DNA from: Maribacter dokdonensis DSW-8
GTDB taxonomy: Bacteria > Bacteroidota > Bacteroidia > Flavobacteriales > Flavobacteriaceae
Direction of reading: 5' to 3'
DNA: 64,000 nucleotides
Assembly (NCBI RefSeq): GCF_001447995.1
Contig: NZ_LDPE01000002.1
Coordinates: forward strand, 124,001 to 188,000
Below the pieces are notes generated by a model. The model was not told the origin of the DNA. It did not search any database and saw only the letters and a list, made by a program, of their open reading frames with translations. Shown one piece after another: positions 18,705-27,580 of this stretch (its first letter is position 1; every line of letters begins with the position of its first letter). Made by a program: the position numbers and the translations under genes.

Positions 18705-19493
18705 ATGAAGCAAAAAATTTATCAGATCGATGCGTTTACTACCACATTATATGGTGGCAATCCTGCAGCAGTTTGTATTCTTGAAAAATGGTTAGCAAAT
18801 GATACCATGCAAAAGATAGCCGCTGAAAATAATTTAGCCGAAACTGCTTTTGCCGTTGCCAAAGATGATCATTATGAGTTACGCTGGTTTACACCAGAAG
18901 TTGAAGTTGATCTTTGTGGTCATGCCACGTTGGCAACAGCCTTTGTACTCTACAACTACTATGCTTTCAAAGAAAATACCCTACGGTTTATTTCCCCAAG
19001 AAGTGGGGAATTATTGGTGCAAAAAGACGACTCGGGTTTGTTAACAATGGACTTCCCTACTGACGTTATAACTTCTGTTACAGAACAACCAAATATCACG
19101 GAAGCAATAGGAAAAAAACCTTTGGAAATTTTTAAAGGCAAAACCGATTACATGATTATTTATGAAACCCAGGAGGAAATAGAAGCCATGCAACCAAATT
19201 TTCATTTGTTGAACGAGTTGGATTGTAGAGGTGTCATTATTACTGCAAAGGGTAACGATGTAGATTTTGTATCACGCTTTTTTGCTCCGCAATGTGGTAT
19301 TCCAGAAGATCCTGTTACCGGATCTGCACATACCACCTTAACCCCATATTGGTCAGAGAAATTGAACAAGAAAAAATTAACTGCCAAACAATTGTCTGAG
19401 CGTGGTGGCGATTTACAATGTGAATATCATGGAGACCGCGTAAAAATATCGGGTAACGGGGTTTGTTATTTGGTAGGTGAGATTACAACCTAA
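18705..19493 (+). CDS. PhzF-family isomerase/epimerase-like protein
   Basis: 262 aa matching the PhzF/diaminopimelate-epimerase-like fold: the opening IDAFTTTLYGGNPAAV, the acidic residue in NLAETAF (Glu46 region), EVDLCGHATLATA, and PEDPVTGSAHTTL near the C terminus. PhzF itself isomerises an intermediate of phenazine synthesis, but most family members stand outside phenazine loci, and none of the other phz genes is here. It ends the heme operon strand, 14 bp after DUF4421, so the two are probably on one transcript. Substrate unknown. Confidence 0.88.
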   Translation: MKQKIYQIDAFTTTLYGGNPAAVCILEKWLANDTMQKIAAENNLAETAFAVAKDDHYELRWFTPEVEVDLCGHATLATAFVLYNYYAFKENTLRFISPRSGELLVQKDDSGLLTMDFPTDVITSVTEQPNITEAIGKKPLEIFKGKTDYMIIYETQEEIEAMQPNFHLLNELDCRGVIITAKGNDVDFVSRFFAPQCGIPEDPVTGSAHTTLTPYWSEKLNKKKLTAKQLSERGGDLQCEYHGDRVKISGNGVCYLVGEITT

Positions 19494-19503
19494 TAATTGA
19501 ACT

Positions 19504-19534
19504 AAAAAAAGCCTGCTTTAAATTTAAAACAGGC
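19504..19534 (-). terminator. Terminator between convergent PhzF and metalloprotease genes
   Basis: GCCTGCTTTAAA and TTTAAAACAGGC pair over 12 bp with one mismatch and no real loop bases at the centre. Read on the minus strand it is followed by seven T residues, so it best serves the 822-aa metalloprotease gene ending at 19556. Confidence 0.7.
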
Positions 19535-19555
19535 CGCAACTTAATTTCCATTAAA

Positions 19556-22024
19556 TCAAATTTCTTTAAATAATGCATCAATACGAGCTATTATATCTTC
19601 GTAATGGTATTTCGTTACTTTATCTATAGTATTATTTTTAGCGGACCTTAACTTTGTTCTAACGGCTGTTAATTCACCTCTTGCCAAAGCTCTTACATCA
19701 GATGTATTAACATCGTAAGAAAGGGCACCTTCAAAACCTGTTCTTACATTCCCGCGTTTTATTTCCTCTTTCATTAAAAACTCCATTCTATCTATATAAG
19801 AACGTTGCAAGTTTCTTCTAAACAAATCAACACTTTTATCTCTATAAGATTCTTTCCAAATACCAGCCCTAATATCCGTTAACATTTCTAAAGCACTATA
19901 ATATTTTTGCTCTCCAAAACTTTCAGCATCTATTAATCTTCCTATACGTTCAAAAGACAAAAGTGAATTTAATTGTCTTACCTGTACCTTTCTTATTTTT
20001 TCGGAATATCCTGAATGATCTATATTTTTTAATATATCTTTTTCTAAGAGCCATTTTGGAGTTTGGAACAAATTAACATTTAACCATTTTACCGCTTCCT
20101 TTTGTTTGCTAGCATCATAGTGGCTATAAACGACACCTCCCTGTTCAGGAGTTTTTAAATTTTCAAACACCCCACCAACTGTAGTAGTCACATGACCTAC
20201 ATACCTATTGAACACTCCCAATAACTCTCCGTACAATTCTTCCAAATCTTGATAATCATTGGTAATATCCGATGTCCAGTTTGGAAGGTTAGTCATCACA
20301 TACTTTAAATTATTTATACCATATGTACTAGCCTTAAGTGGATCGTCGCCAATAGCTTCTGTTTGTGATTGAGGGTCAAAACGGCTGCTTTGTCTCCCAA
20401 ATTTATATTTGGGGTCGTTCGCCTTTTCAATAACCCAAGAATTAAGTACATCCCTTTCATCCTTATCTTCTGAAAACCAGTGATACCCCCAATTGACTGA
20501 ATAATAATCATATGGTCCAATTTGTCTGATAAAACGAATATTCTCATCACCTGGTTGAGCTATATAATTGTATCTGGCATAATCCATAATACTTGATGCA
20601 ATTCCATATTTTTGGGTAAATGCTCCATTTCTTAAGGAGTCTACTGGATAAGAAAAGCTCGCTGCCATATTATGTGGAAAACCTAAGGCATGACCAATTT
20701 CATGAGCAATTACCATACGCATCATCTCTCCTATCTCCTCTGGATCAGTATTTAAAGTTCTTGCAGAAGGGTTTGCGGCTCCCGTTTCCAATAAATAGCG
20801 ATTTCTATAGCTTCGTAAATGATTATGGTACCAAATAATATCACTGGAAACAATTTCACCGCTACGCGGGTCAGATACACTTGGTCCAACGGCATTTCTA
20901 GTTGTACTGGCCACATAACGTACCATATTGTAACGAACATCCTCTGGACTAAAATCAGGATCTTCTTCTTTTGTAGGAGCCTGTTTAGCTATTATCGCAT
21001 TCTTAAAACCTGCTGCCTCAAATGGCTTTTGCCATTCTTCTACACCTTGTATTATGTACTTTTGTAAATTCTCTGGAGTACCTGGATCTAAATAATACAC
21101 TATTGGTTTTACCGGTTCTACTATTTCCCCTCGCTCATAGGCTTGAATATCTTTAGGCTCCATACGCCACCTTCTGATAAAGGTTTTCTGATCTGCTTTA
21201 AGTGCTTCACTCCCATAATCATACTGTGAAATGGTAAAAAAGCCTACTCTTGGATCATAAATTCTAGGCTTCATTGGCTTTTTAGGTAGCAAAATCATAG
21301 ATTGATTCATTTGTAAACTAATAGCCTGTGCTTGCTCTAAGCTAGGTGGTTCAGCAGCTTCATAGGTAAAATCTTGCTTTACTTCTATATTTTCCGGAAA
21401 ACTATTTACACTATGTATAAAACTTCTAGACCCATCTAATTTTTTTACTTTATACTCTTTTCTCAATTTGGCAGAAAGACCACTAATAGCAGGAATATCA
21501 GAATTAAAAAACTTAGTAACATTAACCACAGCAGCTGTAGAATCTGGAGAAAAGGCCTCTATGTCAAAAGCATAAATGGTTGGTTCATAATTATTTACTT
21601 TCACCGAACTGCTAATTGCCTTAGTACTATCCGCTACATTTATGAACGATTTGGATTTTAGTAAAATTTTATCCCTGAAACGTATCCAATGAACCACTTG
21701 CTCATTAGTTTTGCTACCAGCATTTACATAACCGCCACCAACACCATTTTGTAATTGTGCAATACGGCTAACCCACAACATATCCTGACCTAGTTGGGTG
21801 AAAGGTATTTCGTAAAAATAATCGTCTTTTACCCTAAATACTTTAAATACACCTTCATCGGCGACAGCATCTTTAGTAATTACCTTGGTATACGGCTTAA
21901 TTCCTTTTTTAGCTTTAGGTTCGGCTGTAGTTGTTGATTCAGAATTTTTATTTGATTTTTTTTGGGCGGTGCTGTTTATAGTAAACAGAAAAAGACAACC
22001 GCATAAGAATAGTAACTTTTTCAT
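19556..22024 (-). CDS. Secreted zinc-dependent metalloprotease (DUF5117/DUF5118 type)
   Basis: I chose the start at the ATG complementary to 22022-22024, because it gives a clean signal peptide (MKKLLFLCGCLFLFTINSTAQ) and 822 aa; the open frame upstream adds 47 implausible residues. The zinc motif HEIGHALGFPHN has His441, Glu442, His445 and His451, followed by a Met-turn candidate in SIMDYARYNYI. The large N-terminal domain (residues ~45-300) and C-terminal helical part fit the Bacteroidota DUF5117/DUF5118 metalloprotease architecture. It is predicted extracellular or periplasmic, and probably acts on proteins. The substrate is unknown. It stands alone, convergent with the heme operon. Confidence 0.87.
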   Translation of the reverse strand: MKKLLFLCGCLFLFTINSTAQKKSNKNSESTTTAEPKAKKGIKPYTKVITKDAVADEGVFKVFRVKDDYFYEIPFTQLGQDMLWVSRIAQLQNGVGGGYVNAGSKTNEQVVHWIRFRDKILLKSKSFINVADSTKAISSSVKVNNYEPTIYAFDIEAFSPDSTAAVVNVTKFFNSDIPAISGLSAKLRKEYKVKKLDGSRSFIHSVNSFPENIEVKQDFTYEAAEPPSLEQAQAISLQMNQSMILLPKKPMKPRIYDPRVGFFTISQYDYGSEALKADQKTFIRRWRMEPKDIQAYERGEIVEPVKPIVYYLDPGTPENLQKYIIQGVEEWQKPFEAAGFKNAIIAKQAPTKEEDPDFSPEDVRYNMVRYVASTTRNAVGPSVSDPRSGEIVSSDIIWYHNHLRSYRNRYLLETGAANPSARTLNTDPEEIGEMMRMVIAHEIGHALGFPHNMAASFSYPVDSLRNGAFTQKYGIASSIMDYARYNYIAQPGDENIRFIRQIGPYDYYSVNWGYHWFSEDKDERDVLNSWVIEKANDPKYKFGRQSSRFDPQSQTEAIGDDPLKASTYGINNLKYVMTNLPNWTSDITNDYQDLEELYGELLGVFNRYVGHVTTTVGGVFENLKTPEQGGVVYSHYDASKQKEAVKWLNVNLFQTPKWLLEKDILKNIDHSGYSEKIRKVQVRQLNSLLSFERIGRLIDAESFGEQKYYSALEMLTDIRAGIWKESYRDKSVDLFRRNLQRSYIDRMEFLMKEEIKRGNVRTGFEGALSYDVNTSDVRALARGELTAVRTKLRSAKNNTIDKVTKYHYEDIIARIDALFKEI

Positions 22025-22230
22025 CAATCTAAAAATAAATATTATAACTAAGAGCGTTAACCTTTTTAATAAAACATTATAGAAATTCATTAGAAAAAAT
22101 AAAATATAACAACCTATTGAACCACTACTTAAATAAACCTCAAACCTGAACCTACCAAATGACAATTTTTAGAACTCATTAAGTTTTAGAAAGTAAGTTA
22201 ACCACTTCACGTATCTGCACACCTTTAATG

Positions 22231-24876
22231 TTATTTCCAGGTAATGGTCTTTTTAGATACCTCCTCAAATTGATATTTTAGATGGGCAAATCTAGCCTTT
22301 AACAGCACTTTTCTACCTTTTAAGGTTCTCGTAAAAAGTATTTTAGAGCCATCTACATGTGCGTTCCAATGTTTTTGAAAAATCAAAGCTTCGGTTTTGT
22401 TTTTAGCTACTTCCTTTGGAACTACGTAGTAATTTCTAATGTTCAACTTTCGCTTAAACCAATTACTGTTTACCAATAGATAACGTGGATTGTCAACGGG
22501 CGCTATAATCTCTTCTAAAAGAGAGATAAATACATTACTATCATGTTGGCTAGCATCTTTTAAATAGATAGAAAAAGTTCCTTTTAAATCCTGTTCGGCA
22601 TGTATGGTAGCCTTTTTAGATTCAAAGTACGGAGTCTTATCATCTAGCAAATACCCCAACACCGCTTTTGCTATCTTCTTTGTTTTCTTGTATTGATTGC
22701 CAAATAGAAAGTAAAGCTTTAATGCTTTAAATGTTTTGGGTCCAAAACCAAGAAGAAGGGCTGCGCAGAATATATAAAAAACCTGCAAAATGCCTTTGCC
22801 CAAAACGGCACCCATATTTTTAATTAAAAATTCAGGAACAAACATAGACACCCCTAAAACTACTTCTAGCATCACATACTTACCTGCATTTAAGGCATGT
22901 AATTTTTTTGTTTTGGCAAAAGGCTGATCACCGGCAGATGGTATCTTAAGTTCGCGCACCAAAATGGAGCCTTTTTCAATGGCGTGATTCCATCTATATG
23001 CAAAGTCAGATTTCTGTTGTGCCGTTTCTAGCATTTCTGCGTTAATCGTTGCTAAATGGGTAGTTTCATTCCATTTCGGAGGCAATACCAATCGGTCTAT
23101 TCCGTTAGAAATATAAATTTCATCACGAAGCGACACCCCTGTAAAGGCTTCAAAACGTTGCTGCAGTTTTTCCATGTCTTTACCACCATCGGTAGCAGTT
23201 GGGTCCAAACAGGCCAAATGCCATATAGTACCTGTTTTATCAGGATTATTTGCATCTACACGAATGGCGCGACCTCGCATTTGATTGGAAGAAACAAAAG
23301 AACCTACATAAGACGCCAAGATCAAGGTATTAATACAAGGAGCATCCCATCCTTCGCCTAGAAAAGCTTTTGTACCGATCAAGGTTTTTATTGCTCCATC
23401 TTGAAATAACTGCGTAATAGACTCTGCTATTTTATGTTTAAGAGTATCGGGCACTTGTATAAAAAGATACCCTTCAGCACCCTCAACAACCTGCACCTGC
23501 AGCTTTTCAATAGCTAAAAGCGCTTTTAAATTTGGCAAAACAGTTTCATGCAATAGCACCAATGACCCTGTTAACACACCAAGTTGTGTATGATTACTTT
23601 GCTTGGCCAAAATGTATTTGAAAATAGGCACTACCCCAAGCTTGTTTAAAGCTTTAGTATCGCTTCCTTCAAAATTTAAAAACTCCTTTCGGATAAAATC
23701 AGCCAAAATGACCGTTCTAGTAGTATCGCCCAAATTGGCATTGGTACTTTTTACAATTTGATAAATACTTTCAAGCTTGCTAGGGCTATTGGATAAGTTT
23801 CTATACAAAACCTCATCACCAACAAAATTTACCCGCTTATTTTCGAGAACCCCTATACGCTTTAGTTCCTTTTCCAAAGGCAATAAAATTGCTTCAAGAG
23901 CACTAAATGCTTCCCGCTGATCCACCAATAAATGCTGTAACAATGCTTCTGACCATTCATAGGTAAAACTGGGAAAGTTTACATCGTTGTTAGAAAAACC
24001 AAGAATTTTTAAGTTCTGCTCATTTACGGCATAACCACAAGCATTCAGATAAATAATAACCGAACTGAAAAAAGTAGGGTTTTGATAGATATATTCCAAA
24101 GATTCCTTTGGGTGTACATAGAAGTCCTGAGTGATCAATGCTTCTTGTAACTCCTTATTTGTAAGTAGTTGATTGGTAAAATTTAAAATCTGCTCACGGT
24201 AGTTTACAATGTATTTGATCTGTGCCTCCTCAGGCTTGGAGAAATACACAAAATCTTGATGCGGACAAAGGTCTCCGTTCTTAATAAGATCAGGTACTGC
24301 AATTTCATCATCAATAGGACCGCATAAACTAAAATAACGATTGATTTCAGTTGTAGAACTATCGTAAGGCGGAGTTGCGGTCAACGAGACCACCGTTAGA
24401 CCTTCTATTTGCTTTAAATGATAAAGGCATTGCCACCATTCATTTTTAAGGTGATGCGCCTCATCTAAAACCAAGGTTTTAATGCCATGGGATTTGATAA
24501 AATCTAACAGCTGTTGTTTCTCATTTTCATCAAAAGACTTGGTTAAGGCAAATAACGACTGATAAGTTGAAAAAGTAATTAAGCTAGGTTTTTTTAGGTC
24601 TAAGGAATACTGATCAAAATCTTCATGAACCGCAAAAAAATCTAATAACCGAGAACGCCATTGGTTACGTATGGTCAATGTAGGCGCCAAAACCAAAGTT
24701 GGTTTACCTATACGAATTAGAATTTCTAAGCCAAGTATGGTTTTACCCGATCCCGGTGGTGCAACAACATGTAAATGCTCGTCTTTAATATGGCTTTGAA
24801 AACCATCCAAAAATTTTTGTTGATAGCTACGCCATGTATATTTGAACTTTAATAGTTCTCTGAATTTTTGCATCAA
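22231..24876 (-). CDS. SF2 DEAD/DEAH-box helicase-like protein with C-terminal membrane helices
   Basis: 881 aa. RecA-like domain 1 shows Walker A APPGSGKT (Lys45), motif II DEAH at 138-141, and motif III SLTATPP (~164-170). Domain 2 shows GTKAFLGEGWDAP (~501-513) and motif VI NQMRGRAIRVD (531-541). The long insertion between them (about 200-480) is unlike plain helicases. After residue ~665 two hydrophobic stretches (YVMLEVVLGVSMFV and LQVFYIFCAALLLGFG) look like membrane helices, followed by a ~170-residue soluble tail. Family members are often annotated as type III restriction-like helicases. No methylase or nuclease gene is next to it, so a defence role is only a possibility. Confidence 0.8.
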   Translation of the reverse strand: MMQKFRELLKFKYTWRSYQQKFLDGFQSHIKDEHLHVVAPPGSGKTILGLEILIRIGKPTLVLAPTLTIRNQWRSRLLDFFAVHEDFDQYSLDLKKPSLITFSTYQSLFALTKSFDENEKQQLLDFIKSHGIKTLVLDEAHHLKNEWWQCLYHLKQIEGLTVVSLTATPPYDSSTTEINRYFSLCGPIDDEIAVPDLIKNGDLCPHQDFVYFSKPEEAQIKYIVNYREQILNFTNQLLTNKELQEALITQDFYVHPKESLEYIYQNPTFFSSVIIYLNACGYAVNEQNLKILGFSNNDVNFPSFTYEWSEALLQHLLVDQREAFSALEAILLPLEKELKRIGVLENKRVNFVGDEVLYRNLSNSPSKLESIYQIVKSTNANLGDTTRTVILADFIRKEFLNFEGSDTKALNKLGVVPIFKYILAKQSNHTQLGVLTGSLVLLHETVLPNLKALLAIEKLQVQVVEGAEGYLFIQVPDTLKHKIAESITQLFQDGAIKTLIGTKAFLGEGWDAPCINTLILASYVGSFVSSNQMRGRAIRVDANNPDKTGTIWHLACLDPTATDGGKDMEKLQQRFEAFTGVSLRDEIYISNGIDRLVLPPKWNETTHLATINAEMLETAQQKSDFAYRWNHAIEKGSILVRELKIPSAGDQPFAKTKKLHALNAGKYVMLEVVLGVSMFVPEFLIKNMGAVLGKGILQVFYIFCAALLLGFGPKTFKALKLYFLFGNQYKKTKKIAKAVLGYLLDDKTPYFESKKATIHAEQDLKGTFSIYLKDASQHDSNVFISLLEEIIAPVDNPRYLLVNSNWFKRKLNIRNYYVVPKEVAKNKTEALIFQKHWNAHVDGSKILFTRTLKGRKVLLKARFAHLKYQFEEVSKKTITWK

Positions 24877-25024
24877 GAATCAATTATCGGCTAAGCCCAT
24901 AAAAATAAGTAATAACCACTGTAGCTATTCTTCAAATTCCCCTATTTTTGTAAAACTTCAAGAGATGCACGTTTTATGGCATAACAACTAAGGCTTTAAA
25001 GCGATTGAATTTAAATATTCGAAT

Positions 25025-25177
25025 ATGGCAAAAAAAGGCAAGGCCAAAAACACGTTGAACAAAGCAAAGCATGCCAAGCTCATGGATAGAAAGAAGAACA
25101 AATTGAAGAAGGAAGCTGCACTAAGAAAAGAACGGTTAAAGAGCATCATTAAAAAAAGTCAAGAATCTAAAAAATAA
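25025..25177 (+). CDS. 50-aa Lys/Arg-rich basic protein upstream of hemB
   Basis: The ATG at 25025 opens a 50-codon frame ending TAA at 25175-25177. Nearly half of the residues are Lys or Arg (it opens MAKKGKAKNTLNKAKHAK), and no hydrophobic segment is present. The strong composition and the tight spacing of 20 bp to hemB suggest a real gene, translated with hemB. The function is unknown; binding to RNA, ribosomes or nucleic acid is a guess based only on charge. A random AT-rich frame would be expected to carry many Lys too, so confidence is moderate. Confidence 0.6.
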   Translation: MAKKGKAKNTLNKAKHAKLMDRKKNKLKKEAALRKERLKSIIKKSQESKK

Positions 25178-25197
25178 AGGAAACAAAAAATAGAATT

Positions 25198-26187
25198 ATG
25201 TACCCACTTATACGCCCCAGAAGATTAAGAAGTTCAGAAGCTATACGCAGTTTGGTTCGTGAAACCATTATTTCACCAAACGATTTTTTAGTACCGTTAT
25301 TTGTAGTGGAAGGTAAGGGAATTAAGGAAGAAATACCTTCTATGCCCAATTATTACCGACTTAGTTTAGATAATTTGACCAAAGAAGTGAAAGAGCTTTG
25401 GAAAATGGGTTTACATTCGGTGCTATTATTTGTTAAAGTTCCAGATAACTTAAAGGATAACAAAGGTTCTGAGGCCTTAAATGAAAACGGATTAATGCAA
25501 TTGGCGATCAAAACCGTAAAAAATGCATGTCCTGAAATGTTGGTGATGACAGATGTTGCCCTGGATCCCTACTCCTCTTACGGTCATGATGGTATTGTAG
25601 CCGATGGCGAAATATTGAACGACGAAAGTATTGAGGTCTTGACCGAAATGAGCGTATCCCATGCCAAGGCAGGTGCAGATTTTGTTGCCCCTAGTGATAT
25701 GATGGACGGTCGTATTCTCAGCATTCGTGAAGCATTGGAAGACGAAGGTTACTTAAATACCGGTATTATGGCTTACAGCGCTAAATACGCCAGTGCTTTT
25801 TACGGTCCGTTTAGGGATGCCTTGGATTCCGCCCCTGTAGATATCAAAAATGTACCTAAGGATAAAAAGACCTATCAAATGGATTATGCGAATCGGTTTG
25901 AAGCTATTCGAGAAACGCAGTTGGATATTGATGAAGGTGCGGATATCGTGATGGTAAAACCAGGATTGTGCTATTTGGATATTGTTCGTGAAATTAAAAA
26001 TGAGGTTGATGTTCCCGTTGCCGTATACCAAGTTTCAGGTGAATATGCTATGGTAAAAGCAGCCGCAGAAAAAGGATGGTTAGATCATGATGCCGTATTG
26101 ATGGAACAATTGACCGCAATTAAAAGAGCGGGTGCCAATATTATAGCTAGTTACTTTGCCAAAGATGCCGTTAAATTGTTAGGTTAA
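25198..26187 (+). CDS. hemB: Porphobilinogen synthase (delta-aminolevulinic acid dehydratase)
   Basis: Joins two 5-aminolevulinates to porphobilinogen. 329 aa. The two active-site lysines are Lys196 (AYSAKYASAFYGPFRDA) and the Schiff-base Lys254 (MVKPGLCYLD). The metal-site region reads DVALDPYSSYGHDG instead of the Cys-rich CxCxxxxxxHC of zinc enzymes, so this should be a Mg-dependent, zinc-independent type as in Pseudomonas. The gene is about 6 kb from the main hem operon, after the convergent metalloprotease and helicase, and is preceded by the 50-aa basic protein. The following serine-hydrolase gene starts 12 bp downstream. Confidence 0.96.
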   Translation: MYPLIRPRRLRSSEAIRSLVRETIISPNDFLVPLFVVEGKGIKEEIPSMPNYYRLSLDNLTKEVKELWKMGLHSVLLFVKVPDNLKDNKGSEALNENGLMQLAIKTVKNACPEMLVMTDVALDPYSSYGHDGIVADGEILNDESIEVLTEMSVSHAKAGADFVAPSDMMDGRILSIREALEDEGYLNTGIMAYSAKYASAFYGPFRDALDSAPVDIKNVPKDKKTYQMDYANRFEAIRETQLDIDEGADIVMVKPGLCYLDIVREIKNEVDVPVAVYQVSGEYAMVKAAAEKGWLDHDAVLMEQLTAIKRAGANIIASYFAKDAVKLLG

Positions 26188-26199
26188 AGAATAGTTTAC

Positions 26200-27543
26200 A
26201 TGCGTAATTATTTATATATACTTTTCGGTTTATTTTACGCTGTTGGCTTTGCACAGGTTGAGCGCACTACACCGTTGCTGCTTCCGGTGGGTTCTCGTTT
26301 ACAAGAATCTTCCTTCAAGGCCTACGCATTGGATTCTGCCTTTGTATATCGCAAGGTAGATAGTATTATAACAAATGGTATAAAGAATAACGCTTTCCCT
26401 GGTGCACAGGTTTTAGTGGCTAAAGAAGGAAACATCATTTTTCACCATGCCTACGGATTTCATACCTATGACAGCATTCAGCCTGTTGCATTGGATGATA
26501 TTTATGATCTAGCATCGGTCACCAAAATATTAGGTCCCTTACCTGCCATCATGAAATTGGTAGATGAGGGCAAGTTGGATTTAGATGAACCTTTTAGCAC
26601 CTATTGGAAACCTTGGAAAAGGCATAAAGACAAAAGAAACATAACGCTACGGGAGATTTTGGCGCATCAAGCGGGGTTAGCACCTTACATTGTATTCTTA
26701 AGCAAGACCTTAAAAAATAACGGTCGGTTTAAAAATAGGTTCCTTCGTAATAAAGCAAATCGCCACTTCAGCAATAGGGCTTTTGAAGACATCTATGTTA
26801 AAAATAGATTCAACCGAAAAATGTATCGCATCATCAATCGTTCTGAAGTAGCTGCTGACAAAAAATATAAATATTCCGGTTTATCATTTCTCATTTTTCC
26901 AGAACTGATATCTCAACTAACGGGCATGCCCTACGAGCAATATTTGGAGGAGCAATTTTATAAACCACTTGGTATGAAAACCTTCGGGTTCTTACCCAGC
27001 ACCAAGAACTTTAGCAACAACATTGTACCTACCGAGATAGATACCCTATACAGACATACCCTAACGCAAGGTTGGGTGCATGATGAAAATGCATCGCTCC
27101 TAGGCGGTATTTCAGGGAATGCCGGTCTATTTGGTACAGCGCAAGATTTAGCGATCATTATGCAAATGTATGTACAGGGCGGCCTTTTCAATGGCAAGCA
27201 GTACCTCTCCAAGAACACCGTGCAAGAATTTACAAGTGTACAATATCCTGCAAATGATAATAGGCGAGGTTTAGGTTTTGACAAGCCTTATTTAAAAAAT
27301 GATCAGTTTACCCTGGCAAATGCCTATCCGGCGCCAGAAGTGAGTGCCACCAGTTTTGGTCATAGCGGCTTTACCGGCACTTTTGTTTGGGCAGATCCGG
27401 AACATCAATTAGTATATATTTTTCTATCGAACAGGGTATTTCCAACCCGTGAAAACCGTAATATTTACGACCTAAATATACGCCCCGCCATTCAACAAAT
27501 ATTTTATAGCGCATTTGATAGATCAAAACAGCACGATCATTAG
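26200..27543 (+). CDS. Secreted serine hydrolase, beta-lactamase/S12 family
   Basis: 447 aa with an N-terminal signal peptide (MRNYLYILFGLFYAVGFAQ). The S12 motifs are present: SxxK as SVTK with Ser106 and Lys109, YxG as YSG at 225-227, and a C-terminal HSGFTGT loop in the place of KTG. These residues fit class C beta-lactamase-like and DD-peptidase-like esterases. The long Arg/Lys-rich segment around 170-222 (RFKNRFLRNKANRH) is an unusual insertion for a secreted enzyme. It follows hemB by 12 bp, so it is likely co-transcribed. A cell-wall or ester substrate is inferred; antibiotic resistance cannot be claimed. Confidence 0.88.
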   Translation: MRNYLYILFGLFYAVGFAQVERTTPLLLPVGSRLQESSFKAYALDSAFVYRKVDSIITNGIKNNAFPGAQVLVAKEGNIIFHHAYGFHTYDSIQPVALDDIYDLASVTKILGPLPAIMKLVDEGKLDLDEPFSTYWKPWKRHKDKRNITLREILAHQAGLAPYIVFLSKTLKNNGRFKNRFLRNKANRHFSNRAFEDIYVKNRFNRKMYRIINRSEVAADKKYKYSGLSFLIFPELISQLTGMPYEQYLEEQFYKPLGMKTFGFLPSTKNFSNNIVPTEIDTLYRHTLTQGWVHDENASLLGGISGNAGLFGTAQDLAIIMQMYVQGGLFNGKQYLSKNTVQEFTSVQYPANDNRRGLGFDKPYLKNDQFTLANAYPAPEVSATSFGHSGFTGTFVWADPEHQLVYIFLSNRVFPTRENRNIYDLNIRPAIQQIFYSAFDRSKQHDH

Positions 27544-27580
27544 TATATTTATCAATATCTTAGATTTCTAAAACAACCCT

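Noticed and set aside
18705..19493. Phenazine biosynthesis locus
   Set aside because: Only the PhzF-like gene is present; PhzF relatives are common outside phenazine clusters.
22025..22165. 47-codon N-terminal extension of the metalloprotease
   Set aside because: The internal ATG gives a standard signal peptide; the extension has an implausible composition and would hide it.
22231..24876. Type III restriction-modification system
   Set aside because: There is no Mod methyltransferase or nuclease domain next to the helicase.
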